Shown here: in pieces, positions 6,928-14,236 of the stretch | Layout: each line of letters starts with the position of its first letter | How positions within the stretch are numbered: position 1 is the first letter of the stretch | Source: a virus | Strand: one strand, 5' to 3' | DNA: 51,760 nucleotides | Virus record (IMG/VR): IMGVR_UViG_3300046777_001420 | Location: 1-51,760 of that record | The notes under the pieces: generated by a model | Seen by the model: only the letters and a program-made list of their open reading frames with translations | Database searches by the model: none | Told to the model about the DNA's origin: nothing | Program-made: the position numbers and the translations under genes

Positions 6928-7347
6928 TTAGAACGGAAAACAAAAAGTGTGTCGTTTTGCGTGGCAAGATTGGCAAAGCCAAATTACATCAAGAGGTTTT
7001 GAATAATCTTCATGATGTCCTTCTGGCTTGCAGTTTTTGTTGCAATCGGTACAGATAGACGGTCTATATAAACGACCGTCTCTTATTGCATTGTTAACAG
7101 CCGTATTTGCTTTTTTTCTTTCAGGAGATACACTAGATCCCAGCTTGCGCAGATGCTCTTGACGATAAACATCTCTTTTGTTTCGCATACGATCATATTC
7201 TCGAACATGATCATTTTCTGCTCGATGTTTACGCACACGTGTTCTTGTGCAAGTTTTGCAAATGTTTAGGTGACCATCTTTCATTCGTGAGTGTTTATAA
7301 TAAGCGGAAAGAGGTAAACTTTTTCCGCATTTTCGGCATGGTTTCAT
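6928..7347 (-). CDS. HNH endonuclease with zinc ribbon
   Basis: A 139-residue protein. N-terminal ribbon 'CRKCGKSLPLSAYYKHS...ICKTC' (residues 4-32), a basic helix, then 'CTDCNKNCKPEGHHEDYSKP' and 'LCQSCHAKRH'. The GHHxDYxxP...CxxCH layout is a common small phage HNH endonuclease. It sits directly downstream of the SSB gene (9-base gap) and upstream of a small unknown gene, a typical homing location next to a conserved replication gene. Confidence 0.88.
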   Translation of the reverse strand: MKPCRKCGKSLPLSAYYKHSRMKDGHLNICKTCTRTRVRKHRAENDHVREYDRMRNKRDVYRQEHLRKLGSSVSPERKKANTAVNNAIRDGRLYRPSICTDCNKNCKPEGHHEDYSKPLDVIWLCQSCHAKRHTFCFPF

Positions 7348-7356
7348 TCCAAAAGC

Positions 7357-8169
7357 TTAAAAAGGAAAATCTTCGTCAGAACCAACAGAAGCCAGTGAGT
7401 ACCCAGGCAAATCAGGAAGAGAGTTTCCAGTCTGTGCACCCCAGGGCTCAGCGATGTCTTCAGCGGTCTTGCCGCCCCATAGACTAGCAACACCCGTGTT
7501 AGATGCAACAGTAGTTTGGGGTTCAATTGGCCTGGACTCATTGGACCCTTTGGGGGCCAGGGTCATTGATACCAACTGAATTTTGGTCAGGTTCTTTTTT
7601 TCTTTGGTTTCTTTATCTACCCAAGAATCAGTAACAAGTTTCCCTTGGATGCTAAGACCAATACCTTTACGTGTAAAGTTAACAAGCAATTCCGCATTGT
7701 TTAACTTATCTTCTGCAGTATTAATCGCATAGAAGTTAAACAGATCTGCTTGATTCCTTCCTGTATTAACAGAAAGAGTTTGGTTGCAGATCATTAATCC
7801 ATCTGCGGTTGTTTTGAATGCACGTGCATCATCTTGATCAATGTCTTTAACACAGCGACCACTAAGGATCACAGTGTTCAGAATTGGAAATGATGTGTCT
7901 ACTTGAGTAACAATACCGCCTTGCAATGAATAAGTTTTGGAATTTAAATCATAACGAAGTTTTGAACCATGAATATAAATCTGTGCACCTGCTGGTACAC
8001 GAGCAAAACGCTCAGCAGCTTTGCCGTAAATACTAAGTTGAATAGGTGTTGGAGCTTTATTACCAACAGGTGGCAACAACAGATTGCATACAGTTGCAAA
8101 AGAGTTTTCGCTAATAGCTTTCTCTTTTGGAACTTCGATAGTTTGAGCGCAAAGGAATGAAAGATTCAT
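7357..8169 (-). CDS. ssb: Single-stranded DNA-binding protein (double OB fold)
   Basis: A 270-residue protein ending in the acidic tip 'DEDFPF', the SSB interaction tail. The body shows two OB-like repeats: residues 1-75 ('NLSFLCAQTIEV...IQLSIYGKAAERFARVPAGA') and about 80-210 ('ILNTVILSGRCVKDI...ELLVNFTRKGIGLSIQGKL'). Each has the strand-turn 'G--A......GA-I-I-G' pattern. It would coat ssDNA during phage replication. The start at 8169 is 24 bases after leader element copy 3. The frame continues upstream through that element, but this ATG fits the spacing of the other copies. Most bacterial SSBs have one OB fold of about 170 residues. Confidence 0.8.
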   Translation of the reverse strand: MNLSFLCAQTIEVPKEKAISENSFATVCNLLLPPVGNKAPTPIQLSIYGKAAERFARVPAGAQIYIHGSKLRYDLNSKTYSLQGGIVTQVDTSFPILNTVILSGRCVKDIDQDDARAFKTTADGLMICNQTLSVNTGRNQADLFNFYAINTAEDKLNNAELLVNFTRKGIGLSIQGKLVTDSWVDKETKEKKNLTKIQLVSMTLAPKGSNESRPIEPQTTVASNTGVASLWGGKTAEDIAEPWGAQTGNSLPDLPGYSLASVGSDEDFPF

Positions 8170-8193
8170 TGGATCAGAAGTCAGGTGGTAAGG

Positions 8194-8217
8194 CAGTTTA
8201 ACGTCATACCTAGGACG
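8194..8217 (-). promoter_or_regulatory. CGTC/GACG leader element, copy 3
   Basis: CGTC, loop CTAGGTAT, GACG, TTAAACTG. It lies between the stop of the small membrane gene (8223) and the SSB ATG (8169), with a 24-base spacer. Confidence 0.78.
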
Positions 8218-8222
8218 GTTGG

Positions 8223-8390
8223 TTAGCGCCTGGGGTGAAGGCATGCGTCGTGTAGCAACCAATACAACCAACCAAGGACAAAGCCCTGGGGCCAGGTAAA
8301 AGCAAATGCGTACTTGATTGCTATCACATACAGTGCAAGAGTAAGCACTCCACCAATTACTGTACCAATTAGTTCTTTGTTTGAATCCAT
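8223..8390 (-). CDS. Small membrane protein
   Basis: A 55-residue protein: short polar N-terminus, a helix 'LIGTVIGGVLTLALYVIAI', then an aromatic second hydrophobic stretch ('FAFTWPQGFVLGWLYWLL') and a basic end. Its ATG directly follows the DNA polymerase TAA with no gap. It sits between polymerase and SSB but nothing in the sequence ties it to replication. Holin-like size, though the location argues against a lysis role. Confidence 0.6.
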   Translation of the reverse strand: MDSNKELIGTVIGGVLTLALYVIAIKYAFAFTWPQGFVLGWLYWLLHDACLHPRR

Positions 8391-10211
8391 TTAGTGGGTA
8401 TGAAGCCAGGTGTATCCTACCTTGGCATCGCCTTCAATAGGACAACGGAATCCAAAGAATTGTTGCGCTGCAGGGAATGCGTTTAATGCATGACCTTTTA
8501 ATGTTTCCACAAGGTTTGGTGCACAGCTTAATTGAATTTCGTCATGGATCATGCCTTGTTGTTGCCAGTCAACTCCGTACTGATAACCAGCTTCTTCCAT
8601 TGTTTGGTGCAAACCAATTACAACTTGTTTCATAATTAATGCACCAGAAGATTGTAGTAATACATTCAATCCTTTAAAGTCTGAACGGCAATACAAAATA
8701 CGTTTATCTAATCCATATAACCAGCCACGATCTTGAATCATTAAAGTAATTTCACTTTTCAATCGTTTAAGTGCAGGTAGTCCACGCATGAATGAGTTAA
8801 TTGCATTACTTCCTAGTTTACGTAAAATGTCTTCATCTTTTTCATCCGGATCAATAATAGTTCCAGCCTTTAAAGATCCACATCCATACAAAAGTCCATA
8901 CAGCAAACGCTTACTGATATCTCTGGTAGCAACATTAAACTTCTCTTGATTGTATGTATGAATATCGATGTCTGAGTTGGTCACAACAGAGGCATACTCT
9001 CCGTCATCCCAGATGGCAAGGTATCCAGCGAGGCAACGTAACTCAAGTGCTTTAGCGTCAACACCAATGAGAGCCCACCCGTCAGGAGCATGGAATAAAC
9101 TTCGACATTCTTTTCCATACGGGGAGTAAGCAGCAGGGACTTGGCCCATATTTGGATTGCGGTGTGCGCAGCGCCCAGTAATGCAACCGTTAGTAATAAG
9201 ATCGCCGTGGATACATCCAGTGTCATTGTTAACAAGTTTGAGCCAAGCATTGTTGCCATCAGCAATTTGACCAAGACGTTTCTCAATCAACATATATTCT
9301 GCTAACGGTTTAGCTTCTGGATACGGCAACTTCTCAATGACTTCGTCATCAAGAATTGGATTACCTTTCTTGGTTAATTTTTCAGGTTGCCAATTGTATT
9401 TTTGTTTTAAGCGATCAACAATTTGTTGCCTGGATCCAGGGTTAAATTCTTCAACACGTGTTTTTTCAAATGGTACGCCTTTAACATAGCCACGAGTTTT
9501 GTTATTTACTTTTGGAATAAATACTTCTCTATGTTCAATAGGTGGAAAGATTTCTTTTAAGTGTGTTGCAAGTTCCGTTTCTTTTGTTCTGAGACCATCC
9601 ACCAGATCAAGACATGCATCAACATCAAAAGGAAAACCTGATCTAATTTGTCTTTCAATTGCCAAAGCAAAGTCATGTTCCAGCTTGAGCGCTGGTTCCG
9701 GATAGTTTTGTTTTTGAATGTGCTGGAATAATTTGTAGGTAACTGATACGTCTTGCCTACAGTAGGTCGCCATTTCTTCTGAGTATTCAGAAAAATCTTT
9801 GAAGTCAATCTTGTAATTTGATAAACGATGACCCCAAGCTTTGAGCGACGCTGAGCCACACAAGTTCTTTGGAACCTGCGTATATTGTTCTGTGTCAAGT
9901 TCATAGAGTTTTTCTTTGGGCCAGATAAGTCGAGTACAAATGAGTGTGTCAATAATTCGTGCTTCCGTGTAAAACGGATAAAGCTTACGAATTACTGGAA
10001 TGTCATAAAAAAGAATGTTATGTCCTATAAGAACATGACCGCAAGCCAAATGCTCAAGAGCATCGTCAATGCGGTCAGGCCCATAAGTAGTAGTTTTGTT
10101 TCCGTAGATATCATGAATGACAATGCAGTGAATCTTAGTGACCTTGTCATAAAGATTATCAGATTCAATATCGAACACCAGCCAACGCTCAGTGTCTGAA
10201 TTTGCCTTCAT
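8391..10211 (-). CDS. Family A DNA polymerase, T7 type, with 3'-5' exonuclease
   Basis: A 606-residue protein. Exonuclease motifs: 'FDIESD' (D14, E16), 'GHNILFYDIP' and 'YCRQDVSVTY'. Polymerase motif A 'GVDAKALELRCLAG', motif B 'RDISKRLLYGLLYGCG', motif C 'IHDE' near residue 556. The motif B aromatic is Tyr, as in T7, at the site equivalent to E. coli Phe762; published viral surveys link this residue type to fast lytic replication. No 5'-3' exonuclease domain. Start 10211 gives a 23-base overlap with the upstream gene; the longer frame to 10286 is unlikely. Main replicative polymerase of the phage. Confidence 0.93.
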   Translation of the reverse strand: MKANSDTERWLVFDIESDNLYDKVTKIHCIVIHDIYGNKTTTYGPDRIDDALEHLACGHVLIGHNILFYDIPVIRKLYPFYTEARIIDTLICTRLIWPKEKLYELDTEQYTQVPKNLCGSASLKAWGHRLSNYKIDFKDFSEYSEEMATYCRQDVSVTYKLFQHIQKQNYPEPALKLEHDFALAIERQIRSGFPFDVDACLDLVDGLRTKETELATHLKEIFPPIEHREVFIPKVNNKTRGYVKGVPFEKTRVEEFNPGSRQQIVDRLKQKYNWQPEKLTKKGNPILDDEVIEKLPYPEAKPLAEYMLIEKRLGQIADGNNAWLKLVNNDTGCIHGDLITNGCITGRCAHRNPNMGQVPAAYSPYGKECRSLFHAPDGWALIGVDAKALELRCLAGYLAIWDDGEYASVVTNSDIDIHTYNQEKFNVATRDISKRLLYGLLYGCGSLKAGTIIDPDEKDEDILRKLGSNAINSFMRGLPALKRLKSEITLMIQDRGWLYGLDKRILYCRSDFKGLNVLLQSSGALIMKQVVIGLHQTMEEAGYQYGVDWQQQGMIHDEIQLSCAPNLVETLKGHALNAFPAAQQFFGFRCPIEGDAKVGYTWLHTH

Positions 10212-10464
10212 CGCAAACATAGAGTTTTTCACTGGCGAGACCTGGGGCATTGTCATTAATCCAATCCAAGATTTGTGTTGCGCCAATCCTGTATGGATGG
10301 CAAAAGACTTTAGCTAAATCCGAATCAGATTCTACAGGAATCAAAACAAAAGAATTGGTTTTGCTTTCTGCTCGGATGCAGTAGTTTACATTGTCTTTAC
10401 TTGTTGCAATAACGTAAGGCATAAAAGATTTGGGAAAGCCTGTTAATAATACAAGCTTTCCCAT
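10189..10464 (-). CDS. Hypothetical protein upstream of DNA polymerase
   Basis: A 91-residue protein from the ATG at 10464 ('MGKLVLLTGFPKSFMPYVI'). Mixed alpha/beta with 'FVLIPVESDSDLAKVF' and 'ILDWINDNAPGL'. No recognised family. It overlaps the polymerase start by 23 bases, so the two are translated together. A TGTCATGACA palindrome lies at 10477-10486 just upstream. Confidence 0.65.
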   Translation of the reverse strand: MGKLVLLTGFPKSFMPYVIATSKDNVNYCIRAESKTNSFVLIPVESDSDLAKVFCHPYRIGATQILDWINDNAPGLASEKLYVCDEGKFRH

Positions 10465-10522
10465 TAATTGCAACTATGTCATGACATCAATATTTTACTT
10501 TTTGTAACCAGTCCACTTGTTT

Positions 10523-10996
10523 TTAAATTTCAGGCCAAGAAAGTCCTTTTTTAATTCGATAAACAAGAGATTGAGCAATACCATATTCTTTAGCAATAGT
10601 TCTTTGAGGTCTTAAATCTGTTTTAATTTTTAATGCTTGTTCATATTTTAATTTTGCTAATGGATGCATTTCACCTTTTGGTGTATAATGAGTTCCATGA
10701 TTTTTTCTATCTAGTGCATTTTGTTTTGCAGTTCCCCAATATAAATTCAAATAATAATTATTTAATTTATTTCCATCGCGATGCAATACACATCCTGATT
10801 TTGTTCCATTAAAAAGCATACAAACTAATTTATGTACATAAATAGCTTTACGTTTGTATAAAACTTGATAATAACCTGATTTATTTTGATTTAATTTTCT
10901 GAGGATATTTCTACCCTCAGAAAAAACATGACCATATTCTGAAAACCAAAAAATAGAATTAAAATCTTTTTTCCATTTTATTTTTTTTAGATCCAT
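10523..10996 (-). CDS. NUMOD4/HNH-type homing endonuclease
   Basis: A 157-residue protein from the ATG at 10996. N-terminal NUMOD4-like part ('WFSEYGHVFSEGRNILRKL'), then 'YQVLYKRKAIYVHKLVCMLF' and 'VLHRDGNKLNNYYLNLYWGT', i.e. the VHxLV...xHxDGxxxNN..NLxWGT HNH core. The C-terminal helix-turn-helix reads 'RTIAKEYGIAQSLVYRI'. Very AT-rich and unlike its neighbours. It overlaps the end of the Gp88-like gene by 38 bases, suggesting it was inserted at that gene's 3' end. Confidence 0.85.
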   Translation of the reverse strand: MDLKKIKWKKDFNSIFWFSEYGHVFSEGRNILRKLNQNKSGYYQVLYKRKAIYVHKLVCMLFNGTKSGCVLHRDGNKLNNYYLNLYWGTAKQNALDRKNHGTHYTPKGEMHPLAKLKYEQALKIKTDLRPQRTIAKEYGIAQSLVYRIKKGLSWPEI

Positions 10997-11747
10997 ATCC
11001 GGACCACAATCCGTTTTTACGTCTAATGGCAAGTGCTTTACCAGCACTGGATCCAGCTCGTTGAGAACCATGAACCAAAAGAGCAAATGATTTGTTTCCT
11101 AAACATAACCTATCGTCATGGTCAATGTCGAGACCCATTTGCTCGGCTTGCTCTTCTGTGTACACAACATAAGCAACACGATAAAACACTTCTGGATACC
11201 TGGGAATCAAATAATCAAGAGTGCCACCTACCGATGCAGTTAAGTAAAGGTTATCAGGAATCTCGTGACGCTTTTCGTACCACATGCCTAGTGATTTTGT
11301 AAAAGCATACAGTTTGAGTTTTGGGTTGTTACGTGCAACTTGCAACCAAGCATTGAAATAAACCTGGGTCCAAAAGTCACCTGACTCATGGATACGCAGT
11401 AAATCATACTTAGATCTAACAGGTTGCGCTTGATCAATTGAATGTTGAATCAAGGCAACAAGAGCGTCAGTTGGGTTGCCTGAAGCATACATAGTTTCTT
11501 TAATTAGATCCCAGTTGTGCCAACGACTATCACGTACAGCAGGCCTGGTCTCTGCCATAGCAGCAAAGCAGCGATAGTCTTGCCAGCTTGGACCATTCTC
11601 CTGAGGAAGGTCAGTGATCTTGCCTGTGGTGCGATCAGCCAGTGTTTTACATACACCAGCGTGAGGGCATGAGTAACCAGCGGGCAAGCTAAAGATCAAA
11701 CGCTTGTCAAGCTTGGCGTTACCAGTTGAGAAGTTAAGAAGTTTCAT
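10959..11747 (-). CDS. Gp88-like phage protein
   Basis: A 262-residue protein beginning 'MKLLNFSTGNAKLDKRLIFS' then 'LPAGYSCPHAGVCK', and with 'SKYDLLRIHESGDFWTQVYF' in the centre. The 'LS-GN-KL...FSLPAG-TCP-A--C' opening is that of the gene product 88 (Gp88) family known from mycobacteriophages and others, whose function is unresolved. The C-terminus (basic, 'RRKNGLWSGYGSKKNKMEK') may have been altered by the adjoining HNH gene. Leader element copy 4 lies 54 bases upstream. Confidence 0.7.
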   Translation of the reverse strand: MKLLNFSTGNAKLDKRLIFSLPAGYSCPHAGVCKTLADRTTGKITDLPQENGPSWQDYRCFAAMAETRPAVRDSRWHNWDLIKETMYASGNPTDALVALIQHSIDQAQPVRSKYDLLRIHESGDFWTQVYFNAWLQVARNNPKLKLYAFTKSLGMWYEKRHEIPDNLYLTASVGGTLDYLIPRYPEVFYRVAYVVYTEEQAEQMGLDIDHDDRLCLGNKSFALLVHGSQRAGSSAGKALAIRRKNGLWSGYGSKKNKMEKRF

Positions 11748-11801
11748 TTGAAGTAAGTTGAGTTAAGTACAGACACATTAGTTTTACTAATATGTTGCAG
11801 A

Positions 11802-11825
11802 CAGTTTAACGTCATATCTAGGACG
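11802..11825 (-). promoter_or_regulatory. CGTC/GACG leader element, copy 4
   Basis: CGTC, loop CTAGATAT, GACG, TTAAACTG. The gap to the Gp88-like ATG is 54 bases, the longest of the set. The other side faces two plus-strand genes starting at 11898, so this is a divergent junction. Confidence 0.72.
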
Positions 11826-11897
11826 TAGATGTAACATAGCGAACTACATAAATAACACAATTAACGTACACTGTTTGTAACAACAGCTACCAAAGCA

Positions 11898-12050
11898 ATG
11901 ACGCTTACTTATAGAGGTTGTACTTACAACAAAGAAGAAGAAGCTAAAAAAAATAAAGACTGGTGGAACTTAGCACATCGTCCTTGGCTTGCTTTAACTT
12001 ATCGCAATCTTCGTTATTTACCTTATAAAGTCGGAGGTTTAATCAAATGA
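11898..12050 (+). CDS. DUF4278-like small protein
   Basis: A 50-residue protein starting 'MTLTYRGCTYNKEEEAKKN'. The 'L-YRG--Y' opening is the hallmark of DUF4278, a small family seen almost only in cyanobacteria and their phages. The rest is aromatic and basic ('WWNLAHRPWLALTYRNLRYL'). Plus-strand island within the minus arm. Its stop overlaps the next ATG (AATGA). Role unknown. Confidence 0.65.
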   Translation: MTLTYRGCTYNKEEEAKKNKDWWNLAHRPWLALTYRNLRYLPYKVGGLIK

Positions 12051-12163
12051 AAACTGGATTTATTATTTACCTAACCAATAAAAAAGCAAAAGAGATTCGA
12101 AAAGGAATCGAATCTCTTCATGCTGTTAAAGAATTAGGTAAACAACCTACTGCAGTTGTTTAA
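12047..12163 (+). CDS. Tiny hypothetical protein
   Basis: A 38-residue protein, 'MKTGFIIYLTNKKAKEIRKG' followed by 'IESLHAVKELGKQPTAVV'. It overlaps the DUF4278-like gene by 4 bases and its stop overlaps the convergent minus gene by 4 bases. The coupled start supports it being real. No family recognised. Confidence 0.5.
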   Translation: MKTGFIIYLTNKKAKEIRKGIESLHAVKELGKQPTAVV

Positions 12164-12465
12164 GCTCCATAAAGTTTTGCCGTGTAGTCTTCAAGTACTT
12201 GAGGTAATTCATTTTCAAAACACAGACGAGCTTGCGCATGCTCGCCTGTTGTGTTGTTGTCCCACTTTACTTGGTAATAGGTAGACTCTGTACCATTACT
12301 ATTTCTTCTTTGTCGAGCCATAACAATAGTCCCATAACGTTGTGTGCAATTCTTTGCAACAACATCGGCTTTCCATCTTGAAATGTTTGGAATGAATGTT
12401 GCTTTAGGTTTTTCAGCAACGCGATCACCTGGTTGAAAGCGAACAACTTTTTTGTACTTAGACAT
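12160..12465 (-). CDS. Small SH3/KOW-like barrel protein
   Basis: A 101-residue protein from the ATG at 12465. The alternation 'VRFQPGDRV', 'RYGTIVMARQ', 'TYYQVKWDNN' and 'LCFENELPQVL' is that of a small SH3-like or KOW-like beta barrel, often found in phage proteins that bind nucleic acid or regulators. That fold assignment is inference. Overlaps the upstream zinc-ribbon gene by 8 bases. Confidence 0.6.
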   Translation of the reverse strand: MSKYKKVVRFQPGDRVAEKPKATFIPNISRWKADVVAKNCTQRYGTIVMARQRRNSNGTESTYYQVKWDNNTTGEHAQARLCFENELPQVLEDYTAKLYGA

Positions 12466-12805
12466 GAGACCACATTTGACGTTTGACAATGCGATAAACA
12501 GTTTGATGATGAATGCCAAACCGTTTGGAAATTTCTTTGTAGGTTACGTTTTGCGAAGCAAGTAACCTAATGTCTTTAATGTTTTGTTCTGTTAATACAG
12601 AAGAACCATTAGCTTCACCTCGTTTGATGTGATTAGGATGCAATCGAGTGTATGTTGAACCAATCGGTTTGTTTACTGCATAAGTTTCAATTGTTTTAAA
12701 ACGTGCATCACACTTTAAACATTTGCAATAACGCCAAGTTTCTCTTGGTTTTTTTGTGACAGCAACAACGCGCGTGTCAAGTGAATTGCATTTACGGCAG
12801 TTCAT
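12458..12805 (-). CDS. NrdR-type zinc ribbon fused to homing-type HTH
   Basis: A 115-residue protein. N-terminal 'MNCRKCNSLDTRVV...RYCKCLKCDARFKTIET' has the CxxC...CxxC ribbon and the 'RF-T-E' ending of NrdR ribbons. The C-terminal 'GEANGSSVLTEQNIKDI...YKEISKRFGIHHQTVYRIV..MWSHV' is the helix-turn-helix tail usual in phage HNH endonucleases. No HNH catalytic core lies between them. It could be a regulator or a former homing enzyme that kept only its DNA-binding ends. Confidence 0.65.
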   Translation of the reverse strand: MNCRKCNSLDTRVVAVTKKPRETWRYCKCLKCDARFKTIETYAVNKPIGSTYTRLHPNHIKRGEANGSSVLTEQNIKDIRLLASQNVTYKEISKRFGIHHQTVYRIVKRQMWSHV

Positions 12806-12810
12806 TTGTT

Positions 12811-13152
12811 TTAGTAAGCAATGCGTACAGTAGCGATACCATCCAGAGGTACACCTAATTTATAGGCTGCACCTGCTGATAGATCAATGCTGTTGCAATC
12901 ACAGCGATCAGTTACTGGTACAACCAATGACCGACCTTTGTGATTAACACGGACTTTAGTGCCACATTCCAACCATGGATGTGCTGCTGACACACCCCAG
13001 TGTTGATATGTATTACCACAGTAGGTAATACGTCCGTGGTACCAATCGTGATAAACAGTTGCAGTAACTGGTCTTCCGTGGCCTGTACCGTGGTGTGCAA
13101 AGGCTGGGCCTTGCATAAACATTGCAGCAATAAACAAAATGCGTTTAATCAT
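12811..13152 (-). CDS. Secreted RlpA-like double-psi beta-barrel protein
   Basis: A 113-residue protein with an N-terminal signal peptide ('MIKRILFIAAMFMQGPAFA', cleavage after AFA). The mature part is one double-psi beta barrel: 'ATVYHDWYHGRITYCGNTY', 'AAHPWLECGTKVRV', 'GRSLVVPVTDRCDC', 'IDLSAGAAYKLG', closely following RlpA. RlpA proteins cleave naked glycan strands in peptidoglycan. The 'VTDR...IDLS' Asp residues are kept. Export to the periplasm suggests a role in cell-wall remodelling, lysis or exclusion of other phages. Overlaps its upstream neighbour by 8 bases. Confidence 0.75.
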   Translation of the reverse strand: MIKRILFIAAMFMQGPAFAHHGTGHGRPVTATVYHDWYHGRITYCGNTYQHWGVSAAHPWLECGTKVRVNHKGRSLVVPVTDRCDCNSIDLSAGAAYKLGVPLDGIATVRIAY

Positions 13153-13477
13153 TGTTGTTAGTTGGTTGTTGAATTTTATTTAGCTGAAGAGCATCTAACA
13201 AATAGGTTGTTTGATCTTCACCAAGAATTTTAAATGCATCAATAATTAAATCTTTGTTTGTTTCATTTGATCTGTAGTAATCATCAAGGATTTCAAGTGC
13301 ACGTTCATCACCTAATGGATCTCCTGTTAGTTGTTCAAGAATTTGAGTTGGCATTACATCAACCATTGCATCGATTAGTTGTTCTTTAACAATAGTCCAT
13401 GTCCAATCTGGAATGTTGTCACATATCAGATCAACAAGGTCAAGGTTGATTGCTTTGTTTGGATTGTTTGAAATCAT
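13145..13477 (-). CDS. Hypothetical helical protein
   Basis: A 110-residue, acidic, all-helical protein ('DLVDLICDNIPDWTWTIVKE', 'QILEQLTGDPLGDERALEIL') with an Asn-rich end. No motif recognised. It overlaps the RlpA-like gene (stop/start overlap of 8 bases), so the two may be co-produced. A strong terminator lies just upstream of it on this strand. Confidence 0.65.
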   Translation of the reverse strand: MISNNPNKAINLDLVDLICDNIPDWTWTIVKEQLIDAMVDVMPTQILEQLTGDPLGDERALEILDDYYRSNETNKDLIIDAFKILGEDQTTYLLDALQLNKIQQPTNNND

Positions 13478-13483
13478 GGAAAA

Positions 13484-13507
13484 GAAAAAGCCCCCATTGC
13501 TGGAGGC
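13484..13507 (-). terminator. Rho-independent terminator
   Basis: On the minus strand GCCTCC, loop AGCAAT, GGGGGC (one G-U pair) then TTTTTC. It follows the gene at 13528-13890 and separates it from 13145-13477. Confidence 0.75.
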
Positions 13508-13527
13508 CCCCTGCCTTCGTGTGTAGA

Positions 13528-13890
13528 TTAAACGGCTTGAGCGCTGGTGTCAACAGGTTCACCAACCATTCCAGACTCTCTTAATCGATCAAGCATTTGA
13601 CACATGATCGTGGCATGCTCATGGGTTTTCTCCATGAATGCCATAGCACGGTCTGCTGAAATGGTGTGGACTGTACCGTTGGCTTCTGTGTATTGCCAAC
13701 TACCATCAGGCTGTGGCTGCCCTTGGAGCGCAAGACGCTCTGAGTTACGAACATACTTGAGTTCTAGGTTATGACTATCAGTCAAACCCTCTGGATCAGT
13801 CCATGTGAGTCCAAGGTTATAACGCTTGTCCTCATCCATGTATGCATGGGGTTGAGGAATAAAATGTTTAATAACAGCAAAGATTGACAT
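13528..13890 (-). CDS. Hypothetical protein
   Basis: A 120-residue protein from the ATG at 13890. A beta-rich centre ('LELKYVRNSERLALQGQPQP' and 'GSWQYTEANGTVHTISADRA') is followed by a helix 'FMEKTHEHATIMCQML'. No family recognised. Followed by a good terminator and preceded by the tRNA gene. Confidence 0.65.
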   Translation of the reverse strand: MSIFAVIKHFIPQPHAYMDEDKRYNLGLTWTDPEGLTDSHNLELKYVRNSERLALQGQPQPDGSWQYTEANGTVHTISADRAMAFMEKTHEHATIMCQMLDRLRESGMVGEPVDTSAQAV

Positions 13891-13946
13891 GATGTTTAAG
13901 TTAAGTGTGGAGTTAATGGTTGAGTTTATAGACATCCCAGGTCTAT

Positions 13947-14020
13947 TGCCCGAGGGCGGATTCGAACCGCCGACTGCTCGATTTTAAGTCGAGAACCTCA
14001 TTCCGCTGGGTCACTCGGGC
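13947..14020 (-). tRNA. tRNA-Leu(UAA) with a short variable loop
   Basis: A 74-base cloverleaf: acceptor GCCCGAG/CTCGGGC (7 bp), anticodon arm CTCGA-CTTAAAA-TCGAG giving anticodon UAA, five-base variable loop CAGTC, T arm GGCGG-TTCGAAT-CCGCC, discriminator A. CCA is not encoded. D arm ACC/GGT with a GG pair in the loop. Bacterial tRNA-Leu normally has a long variable arm, so the class I form is unusual. Its 5' end overlaps the stop of the gene at 14011-14226 by 10 bases. Confidence 0.9.
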
Positions 14021-14226
14021 TCACTTGGATTTACACTCACATCTATTGATGTGTGATACCAAGTGTGATCATAAGGTAATGGTTCTGCACCATAATCCCA
14101 CGTATCGTAATCATCTTCGTTACGTGGGTCTTCAATCAATACATACTGTGGTGAGTTGTCATGAATGAATTGACCAATGTTTGCCATTGCCATGGTAAGC
14201 AATTGATCATCTGTGTAGTCAGTCAT
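14011..14226 (-). CDS. Hypothetical acidic protein overlapping the tRNA
   Basis: A 71-residue acidic protein ('MTDYTDDQLLTMAMANIGQF', then 'YVLIEDPRNEDDYDTWDYG'). Its last three codons and stop lie in the first 10 bases of the tRNA gene, so RNase P processing of the tRNA would cut the end of this mRNA. Unknown function. A stable hairpin lies 10 bases before its ATG. Confidence 0.65.
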   Translation of the reverse strand: MTDYTDDQLLTMAMANIGQFIHDNSPQYVLIEDPRNEDDYDTWDYGAEPLPYDHTWYHTSIDVSVNPSEPE

Positions 14227-14236
14227 TGGTTTGATG

